A stretch of DNA of 64,000 bases from positions 19,145,385-19,209,384 of the forward strand of contig NC_088295.1 of assembly GCF_032854445.1 (NCBI RefSeq), in the 5' to 3' direction. Position 1 is the first letter of the stretch; the number at the start of each line of letters is the position of its first letter. The notes beneath the pieces are model-generated. The model did not search any database and was not told where the DNA came from. It saw only the letters and a list, made by a program, of their open reading frames with translations. Below, one piece after another: positions 25,901-34,374 of the stretch. Source of the stretch: Liolophura sinensis (Eukaryota; Mollusca; Polyplacophora; Chitonida; Chitonidae). The translations under genes and the position numbers were made by a program.

Positions 25901-28900
25901 TCACAACTTGCCATTCCAAACCGCCTTGTCAGTCAACTCAAACTATCACAGGATTACAGCTTAAACCTCTTAAACAGTCCCCTGATTCTAGGCCAGCCTG
26001 GTTGATCTCAAATCTTCGTTATAGATTCAATTAATGGTGGCACAGCCATGGTAATAGGAGCTCTATTATATCAACGCACAAATGAAATCGCCACGAAATG
26101 GCCAGGCTGGACATGAGGGAATTTCAGACTTAATTTCTGGAATTTTCTCAGAGTAGTGGCTAAATTAGAGGACAGGGTTAAATGGTAGTGAATCTGGTTT
26201 CCTGGTGTTCCTCGGGGTTGGGGCCAGAGCGCGATGAGACATCCGTGTCATTGTGAGACTAGGGAAAAATTACCCCAGAAGTAATAGACTTGTGCCCCTT
26301 AGGCTCCCTCGCTGTAATTGAGACAGTGGTTGTAGCGGCCAGTTTTGATGAGCCTGTCATGTTGGCAGTCTAATTTGACTGAACACAATAGCAGTAATTC
26401 TGTAATAGAGCGGAGTGGTGGCAGTAGCCTAGCTCTGTGTATGCTGACTGGCTGGTCAGCTGGAGGGCTTGAAAGTACTATATGAACACTGACCAGATTC
26501 TTACCCCTGCCCATCAGTCTTCTCCACACACATGTATGTGGTGTGTGCTGGCACTGTGAGACGCACACTATTCTCTTAGTTGACACTCATTCATAAAGAT
26601 TTCCAAAAGGAAAGGTGTTGTCCACAGTTGCCCCAGGAGGCCTGATTACACAGAAGCCAATCCAGATGTTATACATACAGAAGTTATGTACTGTTCCCCC
26701 CCCCCCCCCAAACACCTTCCATATGTCACACATATTAATGGGGTGTTAGATTCAAGGTGATGGCATGCATGTCTAACCTGGAGCATAACCTTATAGCAGT
26801 ATCCTGGAAATTACAGGCACCCATTTATGGTAACAGCTGAACTTTTGACTTGACAATGTAAATACCTTCCTCGAGGCTTTCCCAAAATATGTTTAATCAG
26901 TGGTGATTGGGTTGTAGAGTGGCTGAGCCGCCAGGCACTTGTTCATGTCATCAGTTAATTAGAGGCCTGATGGATAACTCTGATAGGTTAGAATACTAAC
27001 AGTCTCCTGTAAACAGCAGTTTAATAAACAAGCGACAGGGCTGTAGATAAGCAATGTCATTATGCACTGTTTTGGCTCTGTCGACTTATGATATTGTGAG
27101 CATGTGAACCAATGGCAAGTACAGTGAAATGCATGCTGCAGAGAAACTGAGAAATGGAAGAAAAAGAAAAACTTTCAGTTGAAACACTGCAAAAAAAAAT
27201 AGCTTGCAGTTGAAAAACAGGAAAGAAAGAGCTCACAGCTGAAAAACTAAAAAATATTCTAAAAATGAGCTCACAGTAAAAAACATAATAAAGATATGAC
27301 CCCTATTAAAAGTATAGCTTTAAACAACAGAAATATTAATTTCATTATCTATCTTGCGGGAAATATGTGAGTAAGAGATAGAAATAGTATATGATAGTAA
27401 GAATTCATAAGGATGACCTTTGACCTTTGTTTGTTCTCTTTTCAGACAAGGACGAGTGTGCCATAGAAAATGGAGGCTGTCAGCATGTTTGTAAAAACAC
27501 TTTGGGCAGTTACCAATGTGCCTGCCATAATGGTTTTACTCTACATGAAAACAAGCATGACTGCAAAGAAGGTAAGAACAGGGAAGTGGCCTTCAATTTG
27601 TACAATTATAACATGTAATAAGCTATGTGTAACAAGTCAGTTACATTTTTTAATCATTGCTTAAAAACCACCATACATAGATTTGTATCTTGATGAAAAA
27701 ATTCAGGTTGTGTGCAGTTACAGTTTGATTTGGTACTTATAAGAGTACTTCTATAGCTCACTTGTCGGTCCCATATGTGCCCAAACCAAGTCTAGAAAGA
27801 ATATGTGGTATAAATATTACAGGTTTCCAAAAAAGGATTGAAAATTCAGTTAAAGAAATAAAAATAAACACACGAAGCTTTCTGAATACATTAGTGCTGT
27901 ATTAAAACATGTATGTATTGAATCAAGCGTGGGAATGTCGTAGCTTATACTGGTTACCTGTGGTAAATGTGGATCCCTGGTGATACTGTTTACAGGTGGG
28001 TGTCAGCACAACATCATCCAGCCTGAAGGAGAGATCAGCAGTCCCAATTGGCCGCACCTGTACCCAAGTCGTAAAGACTGTATCTGGCACTTCAGCACCA
28101 AAATGGGACATCGTATTAAACTCGTCTTCACAAACTTTGACCTGGAGCCACACCAGGAGTGTACCTATGACCACATCGAGGTTTATGACGGAGATGATTC
28201 CAAAGCGCGAAGTTTGGGTCGACATTGCGGCAATAAAATACCTCCACCTATTATGTCAAGCTCAAACAAAATGTTTATGAAGTTCTACTCAGATGCTAGT
28301 GTTCAGAGAAATGGATTTAACGCTGAACATTCTACAGGTAAATCTAAATCACAAGGATTAATTCAGATCATCAGGATGTATATTCATATCAAGATATACG
28401 AATTTCATCATCATCATACAGTTATTACATTCATATCATCAATTTGTACATATTCATTCAGGTCATCATTCCATACATAATTCATTCACAGCATTAGTAT
28501 ACAAATATTTCACTCTTGGGTCATTCATCAGAAAGTAGTACTGATGTATTTCGTTTAAGTTATCTGTATATTAACGTTAAAAAAGCATACATCACATACT
28601 TACATTTTGGTGCATGGATTAGGATGGCACATCGCTAGTGAATTCTTTAACCAAGTTTATCGACATAAGAGTGCATGTTTCAGTGAGCTGATCTCTGTAT
28701 TATAGGCCTTCTTGTTTTCTGTCTTTCTCAGTGTGTGGTGGCCATCTTATGGCATCATCTAGTGATCAGAAGCTATATTCCCATGCCAAGTATGGAGGTC
28801 AACGCTATGATAATAGAGAGGACTGCCAGTGGATCATTGAGGCCACTAAGGGCTTTGTTGTGCACCTACGCTTCCTGGAGTTTGAAGTGGAGGACGAAGG

Positions 28901-31900
28901 AGATTGCTCGTGAGTGTTGTTTTTCAATATTTTTTTGACGCCATAAAAATTTGGAATATGTTTCTGCTGGGTTTTCCTATGTGTATTTATGTGAAAAAAT
29001 CTTAATATGGCCATGCATCATTTCTTTCTGTAATTTAACTATCAAAGTGACCAAAATAGTTAGGCAAAAGATTGTATGAGTTACTATACTTTATTTTTGT
29101 GGTATTTACTTCATTATTGTAAATCTACTGTTGTGTGGTATTATTTCTGTATTACAAGCTTACTGTTGTGTTTATCTGTGACAGGTATGACCAGGTAGAG
29201 GTGTATGATGGAGAGGAAGAGAGCTCTGTTAAGCTGGGTCGTTTCTGTGGCAGTGAGGTAAGACATATGTCATATACATGTTCACGCTGATCTCTCAGGG
29301 TGTCCAGCAGGGATATACAAGTTCATGATCCCACAGGATATCCTGCAGGGATATAGATGTTTATGTTGATCCCACAGGATATCCCAGGGATATAGATGTT
29401 TATGTTGATCATGCAGGGTATCCTGCAGGGATACACATGTTCACAACATTCCCACAGAGTATCCTCCAGGGATTAGGTAGAGCCTCAAGTGTGCATTGGT
29501 TGATCACTTCATGTGTCCATCACTTCCATTATGTCTACACATGTCATAGTTGCATAATTTTCCACATCAACACATGTATTTGTACTAACCTAATAACGCT
29601 AGGTTTACCAGTCATCCTCTTCAGAGGAAGATGTAGTACGAGATTCCTCTGAACTGATGAGTTGCCGTGGTAGTTTTTATTTGGGACAAAAATGAACGAT
29701 TAAATACGTCTCCACGACATGAAATTTGCAGACACTTATATTCCTTATCTTTTTGTCTGTCAAGTTATCGCAAGCAAGACGTGGATAAGTTATTTCCTAG
29801 GCCATGTGGGTCCGAAATTCCGTGGTGACATCTGTCCTGACATGGTCGACATATTTGATTAGGGCAGGTAACTGCATCAGGTTTTTAAATGGAGCGTGGT
29901 TTGACGTTGATTTGGAGCTATCCTTGATTGAACAAAATTTTGCCAAACCCAACATCAGAACAATCGCAGACTAAGGAAGATGCTGGTTCAGTCCCAGCTC
30001 TTATCATGTCACGGCAATGAAACAGGCCTGCTGCACAAGATAGAAATCATATTCAGAGCGTTGATAAACTTCAACCTGAAACATTATATCATTGATCTTG
30101 AACAGGTTTTAAAACCATGGTGTGCCTTGAAGTTACAAAGTAGTTGAGATTTGACCTCATTAAAATTTGTAAAGTGACTTAGTGAGCTAATGACTGAGCC
30201 TGAAGGCCTCCAGTTAACTACAGGTACATCTCAAAGGATACATGAAAGGCTTTGGTTTTATTTCTTAATGTGCAGATTATCATGTGTAGTAGTAACATAT
30301 AATAAACTTTCACTTTGGGGGTTAAAAATGGCTTCAAAGTACTGTTTTCTTAAGGCCCCAGCAGTCAGTCAGGAATTTAAGTAGCTTGTAGCGGTGACGT
30401 CAACGATGATCCTTGAACGGGTGTGGCCAAATGGGGGCGGAGATGTTGGGAACAGACCGAATGGGGGCGGGTGTAGCGGCGCGGAGGGAGCGCTAAGCTG
30501 GCCCAGAGAAGCCATGCAGTGTCTGTGTAAATGTCACCTTGCCCACACTGTAGTGACACAGTTCACCGGGCTCGGGGCACTTCGGGGGTGTTCAAGATCA
30601 ATGATGACGTAATTTTTGAAAAAAATCTAAGCGTTGATGGAAAATATGCAAAATATAGAGGGGTAGTTAACAGGAATAAAAATATCCCCAAAATGAAATT
30701 TTTAAACAAGAAGTCTGGGCATAATTTTATTAAACTTTATTTTATAATTCCTTTTCATGTATGTAAGCTGGTGTAGGTATACAGTGATCTGCTGGCAGAT
30801 AATGGGCCAGTGTATATCTGTTTGCACAAGGCCTGGTTATGTCATCAACCCCCCACATGGGTGGGTAGTGCATACAGGGACTGTGGTTCACTGTCTGATG
30901 TAAGTCTAACTGGAGATGGATGTGTGCCTCCTGTGTGTGTTCTTCTGCCTAAAGCCTGGAGGTTTGGGGTTAATAGGGAATTAATGGGGTGATAATGCTG
31001 ATGAGGCTGGGGAACAGACAGGGGTGGCTGTCAGACTAATTGTACAGTCATTAAACACCATCACACTCTCTCCAGCCTAGCTAGACACACCACCACTAGG
31101 TGGAGGTTTGCACTGTATGAAAACAGGCCCAGCCCTAACCAGGAATGCTTTTGTTGTCATACCAGATGCAAGCAAAACAAACAATGTGTATTTCCTTACA
31201 AACATCTTCTCCCAGCTAAACAGAATATGTATTGTGTTAAATTGGTTTTTCAACTCTCTGTGATGGTTTTCATTTACACAGTGATATACAGAAGGTGCTG
31301 AATGTTACTGATGCACTGAATAGACAAAATAGGCAAAGAGCAACAGCGTTTTATACTGACCTGTGCACTGTATTTACATGGTAAAGAGCAGCAATGTTTT
31401 ATACTGGCCTGTGCTCTGTACCTACATGGTAAAGGATAGTAGCTTTTGCTGGCCTGTGCTCTATATCTGCATGGTAAAGGGCAGTGGTTTTTGCTGGTCT
31501 GTGTCCTGTTTCTGCGTGGTAAAGAGCAATGGTTTTTGCTGGTCTGTGTCCTGTTTCTACATGGTAAAGGGCAATGGTTTTTTACTGGCCTATGTCCTGT
31601 TTCTACATGGTAAAGGGCAGTGGTTTTTACTGGCCTGTGTCCTGTTTCTACATGGTAAAGGACAGTGGTTTTTACTGGCCTGTGTCCTGTTTCTACATGG
31701 TAAAGGGCAGTGGTTTTTGCTGGCCTATGTCCTGTTTCTACATGGTAAAGGGCGATGGTTTTTGCTGGTCTGTGTCCTCTTTCTACATGGTAATGGGCAG
31801 TGCTTTTTACTGGCCTGTGTCCTCTTTCTGTGGTAGAGGACAAAAAAAAAGCAGTGCTTTTTACTGACATGTGCCATGTTTCTACTTGGTAAAGAGCAGT

Positions 31901-32335
31901 GCTTTTTACTGGCATATGCACTGTTTTTAGATGGTAATGTGTAGTGGCGACACAAAAAATTACTATTGAAGTCAAATGCACTGGGTACTAACTCTATTGA
32001 CTGTGACTTGTCTGGCAGAGACCATCATTGTACATCTGAATATATGGACCTGTAGTGATTTTATCTTTCTCTGATGTACTAGATACAACACTTGTGCGTA
32101 ACTTTCACCTACAGTGGAACCACACATGGCTTTTCACTTAATATTTTGTTGCCTTGGTTTTTGACAGGTGCCTTCTGAGCTCACCTCTTCTGGAGAGTAC
32201 ATGTTAGTGACGTTCAAGTCTGACGATACCATCAATATGAAGGGATTCTTGGCATCCTTCACCGTAACCAAGGCAGATTCGAGCAAAGTGGGGCAAACAA
32301 AACAGCTCCCTGAAGTGCAAAACATTTTTGTGTGA
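4403..32335 (+). CDS. tld: Tolloid/BMP1-family astacin metalloprotease, complete gene, 18 coding exons
   Basis: Secreted zinc endopeptidase of the tolloid/BMP-1 family. In animals this family cleaves chordin/Sog, releasing BMP signals, and processes procollagen and other matrix precursors. Joined exons total 3180 nt, giving 1059 residues plus stop with no internal stop. Order: signal peptide (about 1-27); prodomain with a polybasic run; furin-type site RGKR at 180-183; astacin domain from A184, zinc motif [13 protein letters not shown] at 277-289 and Met-turn SIMHY at 332-336; CUB1 (387-493), CUB2 (496-607), EGF1 (609-648), CUB3 (651-764), EGF2 (765-806), CUB4 (807-920), CUB5 (921 to about 1039), short tail. 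This is the full long-form architecture and the usual length. Module boundaries use phase-1 introns. The start is the first ATG after the putative promoter and opens the signal peptide; a second ATG four codons later is possible. Whether it is the tolloid or a tolloid-like paralogue cannot be settled here. Confidence 0.97.
4599..7144 (+). other. Tolloid intron 1
   Basis: Begins GTGAGT and ends TTTTCAG. It holds a 33-bp minisatellite at 4742-4895 and a perfect 14-base palindrome containing an E-box (CTAACAGCTGTTAG, 5237-5250). Nothing else is recognised. Confidence 0.85.
4742..4895 (+). repeat. 33-bp minisatellite, about 5 copies
   Basis: The core TTGCCATTGCTTGGAAAGTG recurs with its CATTGC or CACTAC element at 4749, 4782, 4815, 4848 and 4881, an exact 33-base spacing. 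It lies in intron 1 of tolloid. Confidence 0.9.
7145..7397 (+). CDS. tld: Tolloid exon 2: prodomain
   Basis: Begins after TTTTCAG with CTGCCTTCATC, completing the serine codon split from exon 1 and reading [13 protein letters not shown]. It is lysine-rich towards its end ([11 protein letters not shown]). Donor GTAAGC, phase 2. Confidence 0.93.
7398..10324 (+). other. Tolloid intron 2
   Basis: About 2.9 kb between GTAAGC and TTTTAG. The short open frames inside have no domain signature. I see no repeat or regulatory feature that I can support. Confidence 0.8.
10325..10497 (+). CDS. tld: Tolloid exon 3: end of prodomain, furin site, astacin N-terminus
   Basis: Reads from the prodomain through RGKR to [19 protein letters not shown], the start of the astacin domain. 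RGKR (residues 180-183) is the expected proprotein-convertase site that exposes the mature N-terminus. The correct frame differs from the longest open frame over the same bases. Donor GTAAAG, phase 1. Confidence 0.95.
10833..10953 (+). CDS. tld: Tolloid exon 4: astacin domain
   Basis: Encodes [19 protein letters not shown] and continues to QKPCG, matching the conserved helix and first cysteines of astacins. Donor GTGAGT, phase 2. Confidence 0.95.
11602..11780 (+). CDS. tld: Tolloid exon 5: catalytic zinc-binding motif
   Basis: Encodes [19 protein letters not shown] and then [19 protein letters not shown]. This includes the three zinc histidines and the catalytic glutamate of the HExxHxxGFxHE astacin motif, all intact. 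Donor GTGAGT, phase 1. Confidence 0.97.
11834..11982 (+). mobile_element. Short inverted-repeat element (MITE-like), copy A
   Basis: About 150 bp, bounded by TGATTGGGTG on the left and TAGCCAATTAGCA on the right, which are imperfect inverted repeats. It shares its internal order (CCTGGGTTAA, then TTGAATAAATGTGC) with the better-preserved copy at 51894-52044. It has no coding capacity. Confidence 0.6.
12531..12634 (+). repeat. Short tandem repeat, unit about 23 bp
   Basis: GTGATATTGAAACAGTGATACT recurs four to five times with small indels inside tolloid intron 5. Confidence 0.8.
14466..14733 (+). mobile_element. tRNA-derived SINE, full-length
   Basis: The tRNA-like head has an A box (TGGCTCAGTCGG) and a B box (GGTTCAAGTGC). 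The body runs to GTGAAATATTCTTGAGTACGG and an AAATAAATAAATAAA tail. It is flanked by an 11-base target duplication with one mismatch, AAAATGCAGAA (14455-14465) and AAAATGCTGAA (14734-14744), marking LINE-type insertion. Confidence 0.93.
16887..16938. repeat. (AT) microsatellite
   Basis: Uninterrupted AT dinucleotides over about 52 bases, roughly 165 bases before the exon 6 acceptor of tolloid. Confidence 0.97.
17105..17338 (+). CDS. tld: Tolloid exon 6: Met-turn and end of astacin domain
   Basis: Encodes [14 protein letters not shown], then [16 protein letters not shown] with the Met-turn, and ends [16 protein letters not shown]. Donor GTGAGT, phase 1, leading to the first CUB module. Confidence 0.96.
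17451..17937 (+). repeat. 52-bp minisatellite duplicating the intron 6 splice acceptor
   Basis: Eight tandem 52-base units precede the genuine intron 6/exon 7 junction and copy it: GTGTGGTGTTTCAG followed by GCTGTGGTAGAACTCTCCAG. The first exon-like start is 17503 and the true one is 17918, a distance of 415 bases, close to eight periods (one unit lacks a base). The unit therefore contains intron end plus exon start. Confidence 0.95.
17918..18127 (+). CDS. tld: Tolloid exon 7: CUB1, first part
   Basis: Reads [19 protein letters not shown] through [12 protein letters not shown] to SPLLG. The acceptor chosen is the last of nine near-identical candidates; only this one continues into a CUB sequence. 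Donor GTAATT, phase 1, weaker than the other donors of this gene. Confidence 0.95.
18257..18370 (+). CDS. tld: Tolloid exon 8: CUB1, second part
   Basis: Reads [18 protein letters not shown] to KGFTADYE, completing CUB1. Donor GTGGGT, phase 1. Confidence 0.94.
18869..19010 (+). mobile_element. SINE, 5'-truncated
   Basis: Only the 3' half of the family is present, from GTCTGTCAGCAACCTGCG to the AAATAAATAAATAAA tail. The tRNA head is absent. It lies in tolloid intron 8. Confidence 0.9.
19308..19453 (+). CDS. tld: Tolloid exon 9: CUB2, first part
   Basis: Encodes [20 protein letters not shown] to LKFQSSE. Donor GTAAAG, phase 0. The open frame continues past the donor, but the CUB sequence resumes in exon 10. 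Confidence 0.95.
19454..21847 (+). other. Tolloid intron 9
   Basis: About 2.4 kb with T-rich tracts at 20330-20380 and a 41-bp repeat at 21378-21496. A 30-bp duplication containing CTTGCTGCAG lies at about 21755-21815, just before the exon 10 acceptor. No exon is supported. Confidence 0.8.
21378..21496 (+). repeat. 41-bp tandem repeat, 3 copies
   Basis: The unit GGCGTTCTGGAACCAAAATC followed by AATATTACATGTGAC recurs at 41-base spacing within intron 9. Confidence 0.85.
21848..22043 (+). CDS. tld: Tolloid exon 10: CUB2, second part
   Basis: Encodes [20 protein letters not shown] to [10 protein letters not shown]. Contains the acidic residues (E, D in YIEVRDG) typical of calcium-binding CUB domains. 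Donor GTAATG, phase 1. Confidence 0.96.
22203..22325 (+). CDS. tld: Tolloid exon 11: EGF1
   Basis: One whole EGF-like module: [15 protein letters not shown], then [12 protein letters not shown] and [11 protein letters not shown]. It has six cysteines with calcium-binding-type spacing, and phase-1 introns on both sides. Confidence 0.96.
23809..23972 (+). CDS. tld: Tolloid exon 12: CUB3, first part
   Basis: Encodes [20 protein letters not shown] to [10 protein letters not shown]. Donor GTAAGT, phase 0, at the position equivalent to the exon 9/10 split of CUB2. Confidence 0.95.
24213..24706 (+). repeat. Nested tandem repeat: 15-bp units inside a 214-bp duplication
   Basis: A segment beginning AAGAATGTTTCCACGAAACG occurs at 24213 and again at 24427. 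Each is followed by a run of 15-base units of the form CTGTATCTGACAACCA or CTGTATCTGACAGCCA. The array keeps several minus-strand frames open for up to 164 codons, but these are simple repeats in tolloid intron 12. Confidence 0.93.
24852..25035 (+). CDS. tld: Tolloid exon 13: CUB3, second part
   Basis: Encodes [15 protein letters not shown] to [10 protein letters not shown]. Donor GTATGT, phase 1. Confidence 0.94.
25036..27445 (+). other. Tolloid intron 13
   Basis: About 2.4 kb. It includes a block rich in ATTA-core sites (26020-26420), a C14 run at about 26696-26709 and A-rich sequence near 27150-27300. No exon or transposon is recognised. Confidence 0.8.
27446..27571 (+). CDS. tld: Tolloid exon 14: EGF2
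   Basis: One whole calcium-binding EGF module: [16 protein letters not shown], then [12 protein letters not shown] and a final cysteine in KHDC. Phase-1 introns on both sides. Confidence 0.96.
27996..28337 (+). CDS. tld: Tolloid exon 15: complete CUB4
   Basis: The only CUB domain in this gene carried by one exon: [20 protein letters not shown] through [12 protein letters not shown] to [11 protein letters not shown]. Donor GTAAAT, phase 1. Confidence 0.96.
28732..28909 (+). CDS. tld: Tolloid exon 16: CUB5, first part
   Basis: Encodes [20 protein letters not shown] to FEVEDEGDC. Donor GTGAGT, phase 2. Confidence 0.95.
29185..29257 (+). CDS. tld: Tolloid exon 17: CUB5, middle
   Basis: A short exon of 73 bases reading [20 protein letters not shown] and FCGSE. 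Donor GTAAGA, phase 0. Confidence 0.94.
29270..29475 (+). repeat. Degenerate minisatellite, unit about 45 bp
   Basis: Four imperfect copies of a unit containing CCCACAGGATATCCTGCAGG and ATAGATGTTTATGTTGAT, starting a few bases after the exon 17 donor. Confidence 0.8.
30391..30512 (+). promoter_or_regulatory. Candidate intronic regulatory patch: CRE plus two GC boxes
   Basis: TGACGTCA, the palindromic CREB/ATF site, is at 30395-30402. GGGGGCGG, an Sp/KLF-type box, is at 30433-30440 and again at 30463-30470. The patch is GC- and CpG-rich against an AT-rich intron. Function is inferred from motifs alone. Confidence 0.4.
31349..31947 (+). repeat. 45-bp minisatellite, 13 units
   Basis: The unit reads TTTTTACTGGCCTGTGTCC, TGTTTCTACATGG, TAAAGGGCAGTGG. 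Because 45 is divisible by three and the unit has few stops, long open frames (up to 235 codons) arise on both strands, but the peptides are pure repeat. It lies in tolloid intron 17. Confidence 0.95.
32168..32335 (+). CDS. tld: Tolloid exon 18: end of CUB5, C-terminal tail, stop
   Basis: Encodes [20 protein letters not shown] to GFLASFTV, then a tail of about 20 residues ending QNIFV and TGA at 32333-32335. Confidence 0.95.
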   Translation: MPSELTSSGEYMLVTFKSDDTINMKGFLASFTVTKADSSKVGQTKQLPEVQNIFV

Positions 32336-33415
32336 GGAGACCACTTACAGGGACAAGGGAGATAACTATTGTGAGTGGGGAGCAAAGTTTATGTCAACAA
32401 ATCGTCAGTTGAAGTCATCAGCAACCTATTAACTTTGGAGGAGCTGACAAGCTGTGAGAATTGGACTGCTGATTACCAGTGTCTTCTTACCCAGGAGTTC
32501 TTCTCTACAGAGATAATTCACAGAATTGGGGCCAGGGAATGGTGGTGATTTAATGTTAATGAGGGAAGCACCTGTACCATGTAATTATTGGTGCAGCTTG
32601 TTTGGCACGGGTCCACATCCCCTTGGCTGCATGCCTGGGTCCTGGTGTTCTGCTGACGTGTAGAGGCTGGGCCAGGAAGGAGAGCCTCTACACTAGCTCA
32701 TTACACACACACACACACCTCGGAACTTTGAACACAACTTGTGAAACCTGCCCTAAACCCAGGGTAGAACAGACTTGCAGACATTCGACTGCCTCTTTGA
32801 AAGTATGAAACAGTGTTTGATTGAATGTTCTTCTTGTTGTTGTGATCATGTGTACCTCAAATGAGGGAAACCATAGTATTTAAGCGAGTGCAATTTCAGA
32901 TGACACAAAATGCATTATAGATTCACTATGTGAAATTTGAACTGTACATTTTGTGACTTCAGATGCAGTTGACTGCATTGGACCGTTGAGATATTTACCA
33001 GTCTTCTCATCCTTGCATATGTTAGCTACTATAATCCAGTTAGCCTGTACATATCTTTGAATGACATTGCCGAACTGTTACTAACTGTTGTGGTAATCCA
33101 ACATTTGAACAAAGCTCAATTTATTTTTGAGTCTATCCCCTAGTACATGGTGCTGTGAACAAGACATCATTTCCACTTATTATAGATCTACTTAGATACG
33201 AAGTAAAGTTTTTCTGATTATCTATTGGATGGACTTTTGGAATCATTTTTAACATTTACAAACTGATGTTTCCTGTATTAAGTGGATTTTACCTCAATGT
33301 TGACTTGTTAAATACTTGTTAATCTTTTTGTGCTTATGTGTAGATCTTGTATACCTTTTTATCAACCATTTACTCTTTATTGTTCACTGTAATAAAGTAA
33401 TCATTAGAAATCAGA
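32336..33415 (+). other. Tolloid 3' UTR with polyadenylation signal
   Basis: AATAAA at 33391-33396 is the last canonical signal before the convergent spacer and is followed by A-rich sequence. The transcript end near 33415 is inferred. Confidence 0.65.
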
Positions 33416-34374
33416 AAGGGCTTGTGTTATGCAATTTGGTTTCGTAGTTATAATTTAAAAGTATTAAGGGAAAAGGGGTTAGTACAAGTGATATAGATAC
33501 ACAATTTTATGAAGATCATCCTCAAAATATAATACAATAATTATGCTGGAAAATTGTCTTCCTAGTCGTTTTCAGAAACTCACAAGTTTGGCAGAAAATT
33601 ACTGCTAACTTGCACACTGGAATCAGCGGTTATTTAGCCGTAAATAAAGGAACAACACTATATTATCCAGAACAAATCCATATTCGGGCTTTAAGGGAGA
33701 CAAACACCATGACCATCAGTGAATTTTGTACGTGTACAACATCTCAATGAATTTCGTAGTTTTGGAAACTGTGTTCGCAAAAGCCACATTCAAGCTGAGA
33801 ATGTATGTCATCGATATGGACAGCCATCAGGTCAGGCTAGGAGCCACCAATGAACGCCTAAATGAAGTTTCCCTTTTACATTTGGATAAATGGTTTAAGT
33901 CAAGTATTCACTCTGACCCAAGAAAATAGGTCAAAGGTAAACATCAAAGAGTATTCATTTTTGAGTACATCTCCGTAGTTTTGGAGAAAGGCTTACTGAG
34001 AAAGTAGGTTAAGTCATTTGCACAGACTGCAGTTGTATCTGATCTGGGGAAGTACCAGAGCCATCTCAGAAAATCCATATAGGAAGTTTCCTTAAATTTG
34101 GATAAGGCCAAACTGGAATTCCAACGGCAAAAAACTGGTTAACAATCAGTACATTACAAAATGTAGTTCACTTTCAATAAGCCTCCTACTCCAGATCAAT
34201 TCACCAAATCTTTGAAAAGTACATATAACTGTTGACAATTTTTTCAAAACTGACAGGAAGTTTGAAGTCATAATTACAGTGAGATAAATTGTATTTCCAA
34301 ATTACTGCCTAGCAGGTTTCCCAGGATTTCAGAAATGCTCTTAAAATAGAATAGTTCATGCAGCCAATGTTCTT
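33416..34374. other. Convergent intergenic spacer
   Basis: Under 1 kb separating the 3' ends of tolloid and TM9SF3. I see no gene or recognisable repeat in it. Confidence 0.7.

Larger units (their letters stand above)
29258..32167 (+). other. Tolloid intron 17
   Basis: About 2.9 kb between the last two exons. It holds the 45-bp repeat at 29270, a GC-rich patch with a CRE and two GC boxes (30390-30510), and a 45-bp minisatellite of 13 units at 31349-31947. No extra exon is supported. Confidence 0.85.
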
